A DNA stretch of 64,000 nt from Methylocystis sp. Sn-Cys (GCF_016745395.1 NZ_JAERVJ010000007.1:124001-188000); one strand, 5' to 3'. Shown: positions 44,828 to 55,150, counted from the stretch's first letter. Notes: generated by a model from the sequence alone, not told the origin. Program-made: numbers and translations.

Positions 44828-46103
44828 GCCGATAGAAGATATGACGCCCGATCATATCCATCCGAGTTAGCGCGCGCGCCCAGCGAGGCTTGACGTAAGT
44901 TGCGTGATAATGCGTCGAGCGGCCGACGTCGGTGATATAGGTGCGCCCGTCCATCACCTCATTGGCGATGCGCACGGCCGTCGCCCATGATTCCGGCTCG
45001 GTGATGCGCAGCGACTTGCCTTCGCAGGCGAAGGAGAACTGGCACGCCTTATAGTGGTGCCGGTTCTGATAGACGACGCCGCAGATCGACGCCGGATAGA
45101 GCCCGCTCTGCGTGCGGTTGAGCACCACTTGCGCCACCGCCGCCTGACCGGCCTCCGGCTCGCTGCGCGATTCGAAATAAACCGCCTCGGCAAGGCAGCG
45201 CCGCTCGCGATCCATGCTGTCGCGATCGATGAGAGAGGCGTAATCGGGCCGCGCCGCCTTGTCGGGCGCGCCGAGCGCGAGAGTGGCGCGCGGGAAGGAC
45301 GACACTTCGATCGGCACCGCATCGGGCTGGGCTGGCGTCGAGGAGCTGAGCGCGACCGCGCGCGAAACCGACGGCGTCGCGCCATGCAGCGCGCGATCCG
45401 CCATCGCCTGATTGGCGGTCTCGCGCGGCGGCTCTGCGACGGGGGGCGTCGCTTTCGAGGCGGTTTGCGAGGGCGAGGCCGCCGCGGTGGCTTTCTGGGT
45501 CTGCGTGGTGTTCAGCGATTCGGCGCGTTCCGCCTCCGCTTCATAGATCGCGTCGTCGCCCGGAAGCGCGCCGCGCGGGGCGAGCGCGAGGCTTGTGCGC
45601 GCCGCATGCTTCCCCTCGATGCGGAACGTCAGCCGCGCCGGCTCGGCAAGACCGAGCGCGGCCGGGTTGATCACGCGCGTCTCGAAAGTCGGCCGCATGG
45701 CGATGACGGGATCGCCTTTATGGGTGCGGTCGACCTCCGGGAAATCCTTGGCGTCGGGCTTCAGATCGACATGCGGCTCGCGCTCGTCGGGGATGGAGCG
45801 CATCTCGTCCGGGGCGCCCACCATGAGCCGCGCGCTCTGCGCCAGCGCGCGGCTCTGGCCTGAGAGGCCGAGCTCGCCCGTGGCGATCTCGCCGAAAGAC
45901 GCAAGCTGCAAAGTCGCCGGGGCGGCGGCGGCGCGGGCGCGGGCGGTGAGCGGCGCCACATTCCAGTCGCCGACAGTGTCTTGCCCGGCGCTTGCGGTGA
46001 AGGAGACGAGCGCGCCGACGCCGAGCGCCCAAGGCGCCATCACGCTGACGGCCCAGGGGGCCAGCACGCCAACAAACCGACGCGATTTCGACCGACGACG
46101 CAT
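44808..46103 (-). CDS. SleB-type cell wall hydrolase
   Basis: The protein has 431 residues. There is an N-terminal basic segment and membrane helix, a long low-complexity middle, and a C-terminal Hydrolase_2 (SleB) domain from about 295: 'CLAEAVYFESRSEPEAGQAA', 'VAQVVLNRTQSGLYPASICG', 'CQFSFACEGKSLRI' and 'STHYHATYVKPRWAR'. The glutamate in 'AEAVYFES' is the usual catalytic residue. It cleaves peptidoglycan, probably in the periplasm while anchored to the membrane. Confidence 0.88.
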   Translation of the reverse strand: MRRRSKSRRFVGVLAPWAVSVMAPWALGVGALVSFTASAGQDTVGDWNVAPLTARARAAAAPATLQLASFGEIATGELGLSGQSRALAQSARLMVGAPDEMRSIPDEREPHVDLKPDAKDFPEVDRTHKGDPVIAMRPTFETRVINPAALGLAEPARLTFRIEGKHAARTSLALAPRGALPGDDAIYEAEAERAESLNTTQTQKATAAASPSQTASKATPPVAEPPRETANQAMADRALHGATPSVSRAVALSSSTPAQPDAVPIEVSSFPRATLALGAPDKAARPDYASLIDRDSMDRERRCLAEAVYFESRSEPEAGQAAVAQVVLNRTQSGLYPASICGVVYQNRHHYKACQFSFACEGKSLRITEPESWATAVRIANEVMDGRTYITDVGRSTHYHATYVKPRWARALTRMDMIGRHIFYRLKPGQT

Positions 46104-46534
46104 AAGCCTACCCGCATCTGACGCGGCCGCGGGCCGTCGCGGGCCGCGCGTCGCAATGCGAAAATTTTTGTGAATTTGATTATCGGAGCATTAGGCTTGC
46201 GGAAGCGTTTCGGCCAGCGCCGCGCCCGCGTGCCAGAATGAGGCGCCCAGAGGGAGCCACGCCGCAAGGGTGTGACGCGAGTCACATATCTCGGAAGCGT
46301 CATGGCCGGGCTTGTCCCGGCCACCCACGCCAATGGGCACGGCCACCCCGGGGACGGAACCAGCTTTTCGTTCACCCCATCCCCCGCGTCATTGCGCGGC
46401 GTGGATGGCCGGGACAAGCCCGGCCAGGACGCGGGCAGCGAAGTGAACAAGCGTGCGGGCGATAGGCATCGACAGCCTCGACATGTTTCCGCCGCCGCTG
46501 TACGGGTCTCCCCACCGAGATTCAGGACGAATAA
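46104..46534. repeat. Intergenic region with a family-D repeat pair
   Basis: CGTCATGGCCGGGCTTGTCC (46299-46330) and its inverted partner GGATGGCCGGGACAAGCCCG (46399-46432) form a large hairpin. No gene is seen. Notably glyQ, normally directly before glyS, is absent here. Confidence 0.65.
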
Positions 46535-49057
46535 ATGCCCGACCTTCTGCTCGAACTCTTCTCCGAGGAAATTCCCGCGCGCATGCAGCGGCAGGCGGCC
46601 GACGAGCTGCGGAAGCTTGTCACCAATGCGCTTGTCGAGCGCGGCCTGACCTATGAGGGCGCGGCCGCCTACGCCACGCCGCGGCGGCTCGCCTTGCAGG
46701 TGGTCGGGCTGCCCGGCCGCCAGCCGGATGTGCGCGAGGAGCGCAAAGGCCCGCGCGTCGGCGCGCCCGAGGCGGCGGTCGCCGGCTTTCTGAAAAGCGC
46801 GGGTCTCGCCTCGCTGGATCAGGCCCGGATCGAGAAAGATAAAAAGGGCGCGGAATTCTACCTCGCGGTGATCGAGCGCCCCGGCGCCGAGACGATCGAG
46901 GTTCTCGCCGACCTCCTGCCGGCGATCATCAAAAGCTTCCCCTGGCCGAAATCCATGCGCTGGGGCGCGGCCTCCGAGCGCACGGACAGCCTGCGCTGGG
47001 TGCGCCCGCTGCATTCCATCGTCGCGACTTTCGGCCCAGAGACGGAGACGCCGGAGATCGTGCCCTTCGAGGTCGACGGCATAAAGTCGGGCGACGCCAC
47101 GCGCGGCCATCGCTTCATGTCGCCGGGCGAATTCCGCGTGAGGCGCTTCGAGGACTACGCCATGTCGCTGGAGCGCGCCAAGGTCGTTCTCGACCCGGAC
47201 CGCCGGCGCGACATTATTCTGCATGACGCCAAAGACCTCGCCTTCGCCCAGCATTTGGAGCTTGTCGAGGACGCCGGGCTTCTGGAGGAAGTCTCCGGCC
47301 TCGTCGAATGGCCCGTGACGCTGATGGGGTCCTTCGACGAAAGCTTCCTCTCCGTTCCGCCGGAAGTCATTCGCGCGACGATCCGCGTGAACCAGAAGTG
47401 CTTCGTGCTGCGCAAGCAGGACGGAACGCTCGCCAATCGTTTCATCCTCGTCTCCAACATCGAGGCGAGCGACCATGGCGCGACGATCGTGGCCGGCAAT
47501 GAGCGCCCCATCGCCGCGCGCCTGTCGGATGCGAAGTTCTTCTATGAGACTGATCTGAAGACGAAGCTCGAAGAGCGTCTCCCCAAGCTCGATCAGATCG
47601 TCTTCCATGAGAAGCTCGGCACGCAGGGCGCGCGGGTGAAGCGCATCGCGGCGCTCGCGAGGGAGCTTGCGCCGATCGTCGGCGCGGACCCGGACAAGGC
47701 CGCGCGGGCGGCGACGCTGTGCAAGGCCGATCTCGTGACCGAGATGGTCGGCGAATTCCCCGAGCTGCAAGGGCTGATGGGCAGCTATTATGCGAAAGCG
47801 CAGGGCGAGGACTCGTCGGTCGCGAGCGCCTGCTACGAGCATTACAAGCCACAAGGCCAAGGCGATTATGTGCCGACCGATCCGGTCTCCATCGCCGTGG
47901 CGCTCGCCGACAAGCTCGACACGCTCGTGGGCTTCTGGGCAATCGACGAGAAGCCGACAGGCAGCAAAGACCCCTATGCCCTGCGCCGCGCCGCGCTGGG
48001 GGTGATTAGAGTGGTTTTGGAAAACCAGATTCGAATTAACCTAAGCCCGGCAATTCGATGGGGCGTCCTGACATATCTCTGCTTTGGGTTTAGGCCAGAG
48101 CTTGGCTATGTAGCCCTTGCCCGGGACTATGACCCCCAGACAGAAAATGCTCCTTCGCCGCATTGGGGAAACGAGCCCTACCGCACCTTGCTCAATTACG
48201 ATGGGTTCGTTGATGAGAAGGGAGCGGATGCCGGATCGGCTCAAATGGGTTATCCTGACCTTAGTCACGGTCCAGATGGAGCGGAAGACGAAATTGCCCG
48301 TCGCTCCGCAGCGTACGAGGAACTGAAAAAGCGTCTCAGCGAGCTGGATAGCTTTCATCCGTTTGTTGTTTTCGGACCACCGTTGGACCACAGCGGGTCG
48401 TCTGTTGCTAGCAACGGTCTTGTTGACGACTTGGAGCGCACGCCCCACCTTCGTTCTATTTATGAAAGGCCGGCGGCCTTCATAACGACTACGCTTGTTC
48501 CTTTTTTCGTCGATCGCCTGAAGGTCTACTTGCGCGACAAGGGCGCCCGTTACGATCTCATTGACGCGGCGCTCGGAGCCGTGGCCCTCGCCGACGGCGA
48601 GGCGGCCGCGCCGCTTCAGGACGATCTGCTCATGATCACGAAAAAGGTCGAAGCGCTCGACTCCTTCCTCGCCACCGACGACGGCAAGAACCTGCTCGCC
48701 GGCTTCAAGCGCGCCGTGAATATTCTGAAAGCCGAGGAAAAGAAGGACGGCCCCGAGGCCTACGCCCAACGCCATGCCCCGAACCTGCGCATCGAGCCGC
48801 AAGAGCACAAGCTCGCCGCGGCCATCGCCCGCGCCGGCGAAGAGACCGCCGAGCGGCTGAAGAAGGAAGACTTCGCCGACGCCATGCGCGCGCTCTCGAA
48901 GCTGCGCGAGCCGGTCGACGAATTCTTCGACAAAGTGACGGTGAACGCCGAAAACGCCGACCTGCGCCTCAACCGCCTGCGCCTGCTCACCGAGCTGCGC
49001 CGCGTGATGATGGGCGTGGCGGATTTCGGCAAGGTCGCCGGCGAGGCGACCGCGTAA
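46535..49057 (+). CDS. glyS: Glycine-tRNA ligase beta subunit with a large insertion
   Basis: The protein has 840 residues, against roughly 690-710 for the family. The start '[20 protein letters not shown]' and '[20 protein letters not shown]', '[18 protein letters not shown]' and '[20 protein letters not shown]' are typical. With the alpha subunit it charges tRNA-Gly. Between '[17 protein letters not shown]' (about 500) and '[12 protein letters not shown]' (about 650) lie some 145 extra residues with less GC-rich codons. The frame is kept and downstream parts are normal. glyQ is not adjacent. Confidence 0.93.
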   Translation: MPDLLLELFSEEIPARMQRQAADELRKLVTNALVERGLTYEGAAAYATPRRLALQVVGLPGRQPDVREERKGPRVGAPEAAVAGFLKSAGLASLDQARIEKDKKGAEFYLAVIERPGAETIEVLADLLPAIIKSFPWPKSMRWGAASERTDSLRWVRPLHSIVATFGPETETPEIVPFEVDGIKSGDATRGHRFMSPGEFRVRRFEDYAMSLERAKVVLDPDRRRDIILHDAKDLAFAQHLELVEDAGLLEEVSGLVEWPVTLMGSFDESFLSVPPEVIRATIRVNQKCFVLRKQDGTLANRFILVSNIEASDHGATIVAGNERPIAARLSDAKFFYETDLKTKLEERLPKLDQIVFHEKLGTQGARVKRIAALARELAPIVGADPDKAARAATLCKADLVTEMVGEFPELQGLMGSYYAKAQGEDSSVASACYEHYKPQGQGDYVPTDPVSIAVALADKLDTLVGFWAIDEKPTGSKDPYALRRAALGVIRVVLENQIRINLSPAIRWGVLTYLCFGFRPELGYVALARDYDPQTENAPSPHWGNEPYRTLLNYDGFVDEKGADAGSAQMGYPDLSHGPDGAEDEIARRSAAYEELKKRLSELDSFHPFVVFGPPLDHSGSSVASNGLVDDLERTPHLRSIYERPAAFITTTLVPFFVDRLKVYLRDKGARYDLIDAALGAVALADGEAAAPLQDDLLMITKKVEALDSFLATDDGKNLLAGFKRAVNILKAEEKKDGPEAYAQRHAPNLRIEPQEHKLAAAIARAGEETAERLKKEDFADAMRALSKLREPVDEFFDKVTVNAENADLRLNRLRLLTELRRVMMGVADFGKVAGEATA

Positions 49058-49103
49058 CGCTGGCGCGCCCGCGCCGCATACACACGTCATCACCGCACAG
49101 CCT

Positions 49104-49259
49104 CGTCATGGCCGGGCTTGTCCCGGCCATCCACGCCGAGCAGGCGCCAGAGCGTGCGGGGCCTGATGAGTTACGACGGGGCCTCGCCTGCCCGGCAGCA
49201 CGTCCCGAGGTCGGCCGTATCCCTCGGCGTGGATGGCCGGGACAAGCCCGGCCATGACG
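49104..49259. repeat. Palindromic repeat pair, family D
   Basis: CTCGTCATGGCCGGGCTTGT ... and the inverted ... GGGACAAGCCCGGCCATGAC, about 90 bp apart, immediately after glyS. This and the following family-B copy account for nearly all of the gap to the next gene. Confidence 0.75.
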
Positions 49260-49309
49260 GCCGTTTGGACGCGTTACCGTTTCCGTTTGAACAGCTCGCT
49301 TTGGGGCGT

Positions 49310-49414
49310 GTCATTCCCGGCGGGCTGAAAGCCCGACCGGGAATCCAGAGCCACAAGAACGCTGGTTCTGCTCTGGATTCCCGATCGCTCGCTTTGCGAG
49401 CGTCGGGAATGACA
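49310..49414. repeat. Palindromic repeat, family B
   Basis: A full copy of the GTCATTCCCGGCGGGCTGAA element. It is directly preceded by CCGTTTCCGTTTGAACAGCTCG at about 49278, a word found again at 56590. Confidence 0.8.
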
Positions 49415-49426
49415 CGGGATCTCGAA

Positions 49427-50656
49427 TTACGCCCCGTTCCCAGTGAAGCTCCTCGGCGCCGGGGAAATAATCTTCGCCGCGCCGCCGCCGATTTCGAGCA
49501 CCGAAAGCCCGCGTTCATTCGTGCCGTCGGGCCGGAAGCGGAAGACGCCGTCGGCGCCGTTGAAGCCCGACGGATTGGTGAGCACGCTCTCGGAGTAGCG
49601 CTGCGAGCCCTGCGAGCGCGACAATGCGATCGCCAGCGACACGGCGTCGTAAGCGAGCGTCGCGATGCGCGCCGGGTCCGAGCCGAATTTCGCCTTGTAG
49701 CGCTGCGCGAAGGCGTTGAAGCCGGCGTTCTCCGGCGCCGTGAACCAGGCGCCCTGCAGCGCCGGCAGGTTCAGCGCGCGCGAGTCGTTCCACAAGCCAG
49801 TGCCGATGATCTGCACCTTCTTCGAGTCGATGCCATTGGCGACGAGCTCTTTCGAGACGCCGCCCATGGCGTCGGCCTGTTCGGGGACGAAAATCGCGTC
49901 GAACTGGTCGCGGGCGGCGGCGAGGCGCTGGACGGATTCGCCCGGCGCGCCGGGCTTATAGCGCTCGATCATCGGCACGCGCAGGCCGTAATTCGCCGCG
50001 CTCTGCTGGAACTGCGCCAGCGCCAACGTCCCGTAATCATTATCGGGCGCCAGAACGGCGATCGATTTCTTGCCCCGCTGCGCCGCGAAGCTCACGCCGC
50101 GATCGACATAGCCTTCCACGAGGAAGGAGAGGAGATAATTCCCCTTCCCCGCCGCCGAGGAATCGGTCGAGAAAGCGATCACGGGCTTGCTGGCGGAATG
50201 CGCCACCCGGCCCGCTTCCTTCACATCGGTCGCAAAGACCGGGCCGAGGATGATTTCCGCGCCCTCGTTGACGGCCTCCTGGGTCGCGGCTGCGGCGCCG
50301 GCCGGCGTGGATTTGTCGTCCTTGACCAGAATGGTCACGTCATTTGACCCGCTGTCGGCATAAGCGAGCTTGGCGGCGTTGCGCAAAGAGGCGCCGACCG
50401 ACGACGGGCCATTGGGGCCGGTCAGCGGCACCACGAGGCCGACCTTCACCGCGCCATTGCCGATCATCTCATTGGCGTCGGCGGTCGCGACCTGCCCCGT
50501 GGGCGGCGCGCCGGCGCCGAGATTCTTCGCGCCGGGGATGCCCGGCCCCGCGCCCGGGTGGCACGCCGCGAGCGTCAGCGCCGCCGCGCCGGCGAGAAGC
50601 CCCGCACGCAAGCGCCTGACAGCGCCGGGAAAACCGACTGAAAAACCCATCTTCAT
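49427..50656 (-). CDS. Penicillin-binding protein activator (LpoA/LppC-like lipoprotein)
   Basis: The protein has 409 residues from ATG 50656, which gives a lipoprotein signal ending 'LTLAAC'; the frame opens at ATG 50716. The body is a periplasmic-binding-protein fold: 'VKVGLVVPLTGPNGPSSVGA', 'EIILGPVFATDVKEA', 'SIAVLAPDNDYG'. Position divergent from rsmI and yraN is the conserved arrangement of LpoA-like genes, which stimulate peptidoglycan synthases. The alternative is an amino-acid binding protein, but no permease genes are nearby. Confidence 0.82.
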   Translation of the reverse strand: MKMGFSVGFPGAVRRLRAGLLAGAAALTLAACHPGAGPGIPGAKNLGAGAPPTGQVATADANEMIGNGAVKVGLVVPLTGPNGPSSVGASLRNAAKLAYADSGSNDVTILVKDDKSTPAGAAAATQEAVNEGAEIILGPVFATDVKEAGRVAHSASKPVIAFSTDSSAAGKGNYLLSFLVEGYVDRGVSFAAQRGKKSIAVLAPDNDYGTLALAQFQQSAANYGLRVPMIERYKPGAPGESVQRLAAARDQFDAIFVPEQADAMGGVSKELVANGIDSKKVQIIGTGLWNDSRALNLPALQGAWFTAPENAGFNAFAQRYKAKFGSDPARIATLAYDAVSLAIALSRSQGSQRYSESVLTNPSGFNGADGVFRFRPDGTNERGLSVLEIGGGAAKIISPAPRSFTGNGA

Positions 50657-50849
50657 AGAGACCCCGAGCCCCCGCGCCTGAGCCGCCAGGGCCGCGCGCG
50701 CATGTTTCCTGTGCATAGGGTCCGTCTCCCGATGCGAATGTCAATAGATGCGGCTTTTGGGCGTTAATTGAGGCCTTGCGGAGACCGCCCGGATCGTTCC
50801 ATATTCCGAACATTCGGACGAAAAAACGAACGATTTGGAGATTGCCAGC

Positions 50850-51764
50850 ATGGCCGCCGACGACGCCCCCTCTCCCGCCGCGGGCTACACGGCGTTCGGC
50901 CTGCGCGCCGAGGCCGAAAAAATCGAACCTGGCCTGCATGTTGTCGCCACGCCAATCGGCAATTTGAAGGATATTTCCTTCCGCGCGCTCTCGACGCTCG
51001 CCGCCGCCGACGCCGTTGTGGCGGAGGACACGCGCGTCACCAAAAACCTGTTGGCGCATTATGGAATCTCGACGCCGCTCGTCGCCTATCACGAGCACAA
51101 TGCGGCGGTGATTCGACCGCATCTGTTGGCGCGGCTGGAATCGGGCGCGAAGCTGGCGCTCGTCTCCGACGCCGGCACGCCGCTCGTCTCGGACCCCGGC
51201 TTCAAGCTGGTGCAGGAGGCGCTGGAGAAGGGGCTGCATGTCACTTCCGTCCCCGGCCCTTCCGCCGTCCTGGCCTCGCTCGTCGTCGCCGGCCTGCCGA
51301 CCGACCGCTTCTTCTTCGAGGGCTTCCTGCCGCACAAAAGCGGCCCCCGGCGGGCGCGGCTTGCGGAGCTCGCACAGATTCCCGGTACGCTGGTCTTCTT
51401 CGAAAGCCCCCGCCGCCTCGCCGAGACGCTGGCCGATTGCGCCGCTGTGCTCGGCCCGCGCAGCGCCGCCATCGCCCGCGAGCTGACCAAAATGTATGAA
51501 TCCGTGCGGCGCGGGCGGCTGGATGCGCTCTCCGAAGCGCTGGCCAATGAGGAGCCGCCCAGGGGCGAGATCGTGCTGCTGGTGGCGCCGCCAGAGGCGG
51601 GCGCGGCGGAGGTCGCGGCTGCGGATCTCGACGCGAAAATCGAGGCCGCCCTGGGGTCTTATTCGGTCAAGGACGCCGCCAGCGTCGTGTCGGCGGAGAC
51701 CGGCCAGCCGCGCCGACAGGTCTATGCGCGGGCGCTGCAATTGGCGGCCGAGCGCGGGAAGTAA
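50850..51764 (+). CDS. rsmI: 16S rRNA 2'-O-methyltransferase RsmI
   Basis: The protein has 304 residues. ATG 50850 follows GGAG. 'GLHVVATPIGNLKDISFRAL', 'AEDTRVTKNLLAHYGI', 'ALVSDAGTPLVSDPGF' and 'GFLPHKSGPRRARL' are RsmI signatures. It methylates C1402 of 16S rRNA using SAM. Its neighbours (PBP activator upstream, yraN downstream) are conserved. Confidence 0.93.
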   Translation: MAADDAPSPAAGYTAFGLRAEAEKIEPGLHVVATPIGNLKDISFRALSTLAAADAVVAEDTRVTKNLLAHYGISTPLVAYHEHNAAVIRPHLLARLESGAKLALVSDAGTPLVSDPGFKLVQEALEKGLHVTSVPGPSAVLASLVVAGLPTDRFFFEGFLPHKSGPRRARLAELAQIPGTLVFFESPRRLAETLADCAAVLGPRSAAIARELTKMYESVRRGRLDALSEALANEEPPRGEIVLLVAPPEAGAAEVAAADLDAKIEAALGSYSVKDAASVVSAETGQPRRQVYARALQLAAERGK

Positions 51765-51772
51765 TGAGCCCT

Positions 51773-51876
51773 GTCATTCCCGACGCTCGCGCAGCGAGCG
51801 ATGGGGAATCCAGAGAAAACCAGCGCTATTTTGGCTCTGGATTCCCGATCGGGCCTTTGGCCCGTCGGGAATGACA
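51773..51876. repeat. Palindromic repeat, family B
   Basis: A copy between rsmI and yraN, orientation reversed internally (CGACGCTCGCGCAGCGAGCG first). It interrupts a gene pair that is usually tightly linked. Confidence 0.8.
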
Positions 51877-51951
51877 AAAGCCCCAAAAGCGGGATTCTGA
51901 AGGGTAAGGTAAGATAGCTCTCTTTTTTGCAGCTCTTTTCATGGCGCAGTG

Positions 51952-52332
51952 ATGAAGCACAGGGACGGGGACGCGCGCCGCTCCGCATTTGCCTATGGCC
52001 TGCGCTCGGAAACCATCGCAGCCCTGTGGCTGCGCGTGCAGCTCTATACGATCCTCGACCGGAATTTCCGCACGCAGGGCGGCGAAATCGACATCGTCGC
52101 AAAGCGCGGAGACACAGTCGTTTTTGTCGAAGTGAAGGCGCGCGGCGATCTGGCGGACGCAGCCATCTCGATCACGCCGCAAAAGCAGCGCCGCATCTCA
52201 CGCGCTGTCGACCGTTGGATCGCAGCGAACCCTTGGGCGATGCGCTGCACGCTACGCGGCGACGCGATCTTCATCGCGCCCGGGAAATTGCCGCGGCATT
52301 TGGAGAATGCTTTCGAGCTGCGGGTGGGGTGA
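51952..52332 (+). CDS. yraN: YraN/UPF0102 nuclease-fold protein
   Basis: The protein has 126 residues. It has the UPF0102 pattern 'RTQGGEIDIVAKRGDTVVFV' then 'EVKAR' (the E...D...ExK nuclease core) and 'AISITPQKQRRISRAVDRWI'. It is probably a DNA-acting nuclease of unclear role, conserved beside rsmI. Confidence 0.9.
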   Translation: MKHRDGDARRSAFAYGLRSETIAALWLRVQLYTILDRNFRTQGGEIDIVAKRGDTVVFVEVKARGDLADAAISITPQKQRRISRAVDRWIAANPWAMRCTLRGDAIFIAPGKLPRHLENAFELRVG

Positions 52333-52379
52333 GAGGGCGCAATGAAGCGCGCCAGACTCCTAATAAACTGGCGCCGACG

Positions 52380-52502
52380 CCCCTCGTGCTTCGAGACGGC
52401 TGCTGCGCAGCCTCCTCAGCATGAGGGGCTTCTGCATTCTACGTCAACCACTTAGGCCTCATCCTGAGGAGCGAGCGAAGCTCGCGTCTCGAAGGATGAG
52501 GC
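52380..52502. repeat. Palindromic repeat, family C
   Basis: Second copy of the CCCTCGTGCTTCGAGACG element (see 32755), tail-to-tail between yraN and the phosphoesterase gene. Confidence 0.75.
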
Positions 52503-52553
52503 CGCCTCGGAAGTTTATCAAGAAACGGAGGGCGCGATCGGAGCGCCCCTGAA

Positions 52554-53291
52554 TCACCCCGCCGTATCCATAAACCGCCGCCGCTTTCCCTCCAGCGCCG
52601 CCGCCGTCAGCACGCCGCTCTTGAAGGCGTGGGTGTCGAGGTTGATGCGGGTCACCAGATTTTCCACGCGCGCATGCGGCGTGTGGCCATGCACGATCAC
52701 CTTTTCGAACGGCCCCCGGTAATTCAAGAACTCATAGCGAATCCACATGAGATCGCCGGGGTCTTGCCGCTCCAGCGGCACATGCGGCCGCACGCCGGCG
52801 TGGCAGAAGAAATAGCCGCCATATTCTGCAGAATACTGCGTCTCTTCGAGAAAACGCCGATGCGATTGCGGGAAGCGCTCGAGAAAGGCCGCCAGCACCG
52901 CCGGCGCGCCGCCGCGCTTCATCTCGAGGCCCGCGTCGACGCCATAGGAGGCGAGCGTGGTCAGACCGCCAAAGGCGACGAATTGGTCGAGCATCGCTGG
53001 GTCGTCGAGATAGCGCAGCATCTCGTCTTCGTGATTGCCGCGCAGCGTCACGATCGGCGTTGGGAAATCCCGCCGCGCCAGACGGTCGATGACGCCACGC
53101 GAGTCGAGGCCGCGATCGACATAATCGCCGAGAAAAACGCAGACTGCCGCGCTGTAGTCGCCTTTGCGCAAATCGTCGTCTATGGTCTGGGCAAGACGAT
53201 CCAGCAGATCGGCGCGGCCATGAATGTCTCCGATTGCATAGATGCGCATGCCGTCCGGCGCCGCGGCGTTCGAGATCGTTGTTTCATCCAT
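52554..53291 (-). CDS. Metallophosphoesterase of the serine/threonine phosphatase type
   Basis: The protein has 245 residues with GGAGG before ATG 53291. The dinuclear metal motifs are 'YAIGDIHGRADLL', 'FLGDYVDRGLDSRGVI' and 'LRGNHEDEML', then 'FCHAGVRP' and 'VIVHGHTPH'. It resembles bacterial PrpA/ApaH-like phosphatases. The substrate may be a phosphoprotein or a dinucleoside polyphosphate. Confidence 0.87.
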   Translation of the reverse strand: MDETTISNAAAPDGMRIYAIGDIHGRADLLDRLAQTIDDDLRKGDYSAAVCVFLGDYVDRGLDSRGVIDRLARRDFPTPIVTLRGNHEDEMLRYLDDPAMLDQFVAFGGLTTLASYGVDAGLEMKRGGAPAVLAAFLERFPQSHRRFLEETQYSAEYGGYFFCHAGVRPHVPLERQDPGDLMWIRYEFLNYRGPFEKVIVHGHTPHARVENLVTRINLDTHAFKSGVLTAAALEGKRRRFMDTAG

Positions 53292-53438
53292 CGGAACCTC
53301 CGATCCAATATTTTGGGCGCGCGGGGCGAAGGGCGAAAACCGCCGATGGCGCCATTGGCGCCACGGGCTGTGGTGCTTCCAATCATGGTTCCGCTATCGA
53401 CAATGCCACGATGACGAATCTCCCAGGCCGAGGGGCTA

Positions 53439-55142
53439 ATGCCGAAATTTAGTGCCATCCTGCGCCGCCGCTTTCTCGTCGGCCTTCTCATGCTTTTCAG
53501 CGCCCTGACCGCTTCGCTTGCGCCCGGGCGCGCCGAGGCGCCGGACGAGACCTACAAGGCGCTTGGCGTTTCCAAGGGCGCCACCCCCAAGGAACTCTAT
53601 GAGGCGCTGGAAAAGCGTTATCATGATGAAGCCCAGGGCGCGGGCAAGGGATCGCTGGCCAAATATTGGGAGCCGATTCCGATCTCGAAATATCTAAATC
53701 CGCATTCCTTCTATAAGCCGCCGCAGACGATCGACGTCGACGCCTCGCGGGCCCAATGCGTCGAATGCCACCAGCAGACCTCCCCCGGCTGGACTCATAG
53801 CTGGCAAAGGAGCGTTCACGGCAATCTGGATCAAATCCGCAATCTGCCGGAGAGCGACTCCCGCGCCTATAAGAAGGCGATGATCAAGGAGGTCGAGGCG
53901 AACCTTCAGTCGATGGGCAAGCTCAAGGCTGGAGAGACCTTGAAGGAAGTCGGCTGCATCGACTGCCACATGGGCGTCGGCCAGGATCACGGCCAGCATA
54001 AGACCGAGCTGAAAATGCCCGACGCCGCCGCCTGCGGCCAGTGTCACGTGCAGCAATTCGCCGAGCGCGAATCCGAGCGCGACACTTTCACCTGGCCGCA
54101 GGACCAGTGGAAGCCGGGCCATCCGTCACACGCGCTCTCCTATAAGGCCAATGTCGAGAACGCCATTTGGGCGGCGATGGAGCAGCGCGAAGTGGCCGAG
54201 GGCTGCACCTTCTGTCACACGCCGCAGACGACGTGTAACTCCTGCCATACGCGCCACGAATTTTCGGCCGTGGAGGCCCGCAAGCCGCAGGCCTGCGCGC
54301 AATGCCACAATGGCGTCGATCATAATGAGTTCGAAGGCTACATGCTTTCGAAGCATGGCACGGTCTATCAGGCGCGCGGCGATCAGTGGGACTGGAACGC
54401 CCGCCTCGCCGACGCGCTCGACAATGGCCATATGAACGCGCCGACCTGCCAGTTCTGTCATATGGAATATGAGGGCAAGTTCACGCATAATATGGTGCGC
54501 AAGGCGCGCTGGGCCTTCATGCCCATGCCGAAGATCGCCGACAATCTGAACCACCCCTGGTTCACGGCGCGCAAGGAGTCATGGGTCTCGACCTGCTCGA
54601 ACTGTCATTCCGACAGTTTCGCGCGCGCCTATCTCGACGGCATGGACAAGGGCGTCGTCTCGGGGCTCGAGATCACCGAAAAGTCGCGCAGCGTGCTGGT
54701 GAAGCTCTATAACGACAAGCTGCTGCCGGGCCAGAAGACCAACCGCCCCGCGCCTCCGGCGCCGGAGAAGGACGACGCCGGCGCCTTCTTCCAGCTCTTC
54801 TGGCAGAAGGGCAATAGTCCTTCGGCGGTGGAATATGAGTTCGCCGAAATGTGGGAGCACCATCAGATCAAGCACTATAGGGCGCTCGCGCATATGAACC
54901 CCGGCGGCTACACCTATTCCGAAGGCTGGTCGCAGCTCGTCAAGAGCGCCGCAAAGATCAACGACGAGGATACGCGGCTGCGCGAAGCGGCGGAGATTCG
55001 CACGGAGTTGAAGCGCATCGCCGGCGAGAAGCGCGGCGATCTCGAGTTCGACTCGCCGCAGCAGCGCCTCATCGCGGCGGGCCTCGGCGCCATCGCCGTG
55101 CTGCTGGGCGGCGCCTTCCTGCTGAGAAGGAAGCGCCAGTAA
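53439..55142 (+). CDS. haoA: Octahaem hydroxylamine oxidoreductase
   Basis: The protein has 567 residues with GAGGGG before ATG 53439. Signal peptide about 11-32. Eight CxxCH haem sites begin at about 107, 173, 199, 256, 266, 286, 337 and 386, the number found in HAO. A Tyr-rich stretch near 480-500 ('HMNPGGYTYSEGW') is a candidate for the P460 cross-linking tyrosine region. A C-terminal hydrophobic helix (about 544-562) then RRKRQ would anchor the protein to the membrane. In methanotrophs HAO removes the toxic hydroxylamine made when methane monooxygenase oxidises ammonia. haoB follows. Confidence 0.93.
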   Translation: MPKFSAILRRRFLVGLLMLFSALTASLAPGRAEAPDETYKALGVSKGATPKELYEALEKRYHDEAQGAGKGSLAKYWEPIPISKYLNPHSFYKPPQTIDVDASRAQCVECHQQTSPGWTHSWQRSVHGNLDQIRNLPESDSRAYKKAMIKEVEANLQSMGKLKAGETLKEVGCIDCHMGVGQDHGQHKTELKMPDAAACGQCHVQQFAERESERDTFTWPQDQWKPGHPSHALSYKANVENAIWAAMEQREVAEGCTFCHTPQTTCNSCHTRHEFSAVEARKPQACAQCHNGVDHNEFEGYMLSKHGTVYQARGDQWDWNARLADALDNGHMNAPTCQFCHMEYEGKFTHNMVRKARWAFMPMPKIADNLNHPWFTARKESWVSTCSNCHSDSFARAYLDGMDKGVVSGLEITEKSRSVLVKLYNDKLLPGQKTNRPAPPAPEKDDAGAFFQLFWQKGNSPSAVEYEFAEMWEHHQIKHYRALAHMNPGGYTYSEGWSQLVKSAAKINDEDTRLREAAEIRTELKRIAGEKRGDLEFDSPQQRLIAAGLGAIAVLLGGAFLLRRKRQ

Positions 55143-55150
55143 GAGCCTCT

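Noticed and set aside
46040-47860. A 606-codon minus-strand frame
   Set aside because: It is antisense to glyS and crosses a repeat-filled intergenic region; it has no recognisable domain.
52380-52502. Regularly spaced repeats that could suggest a CRISPR array
   Set aside because: They are single palindromic elements in gaps, not tandem repeats with unique spacers.
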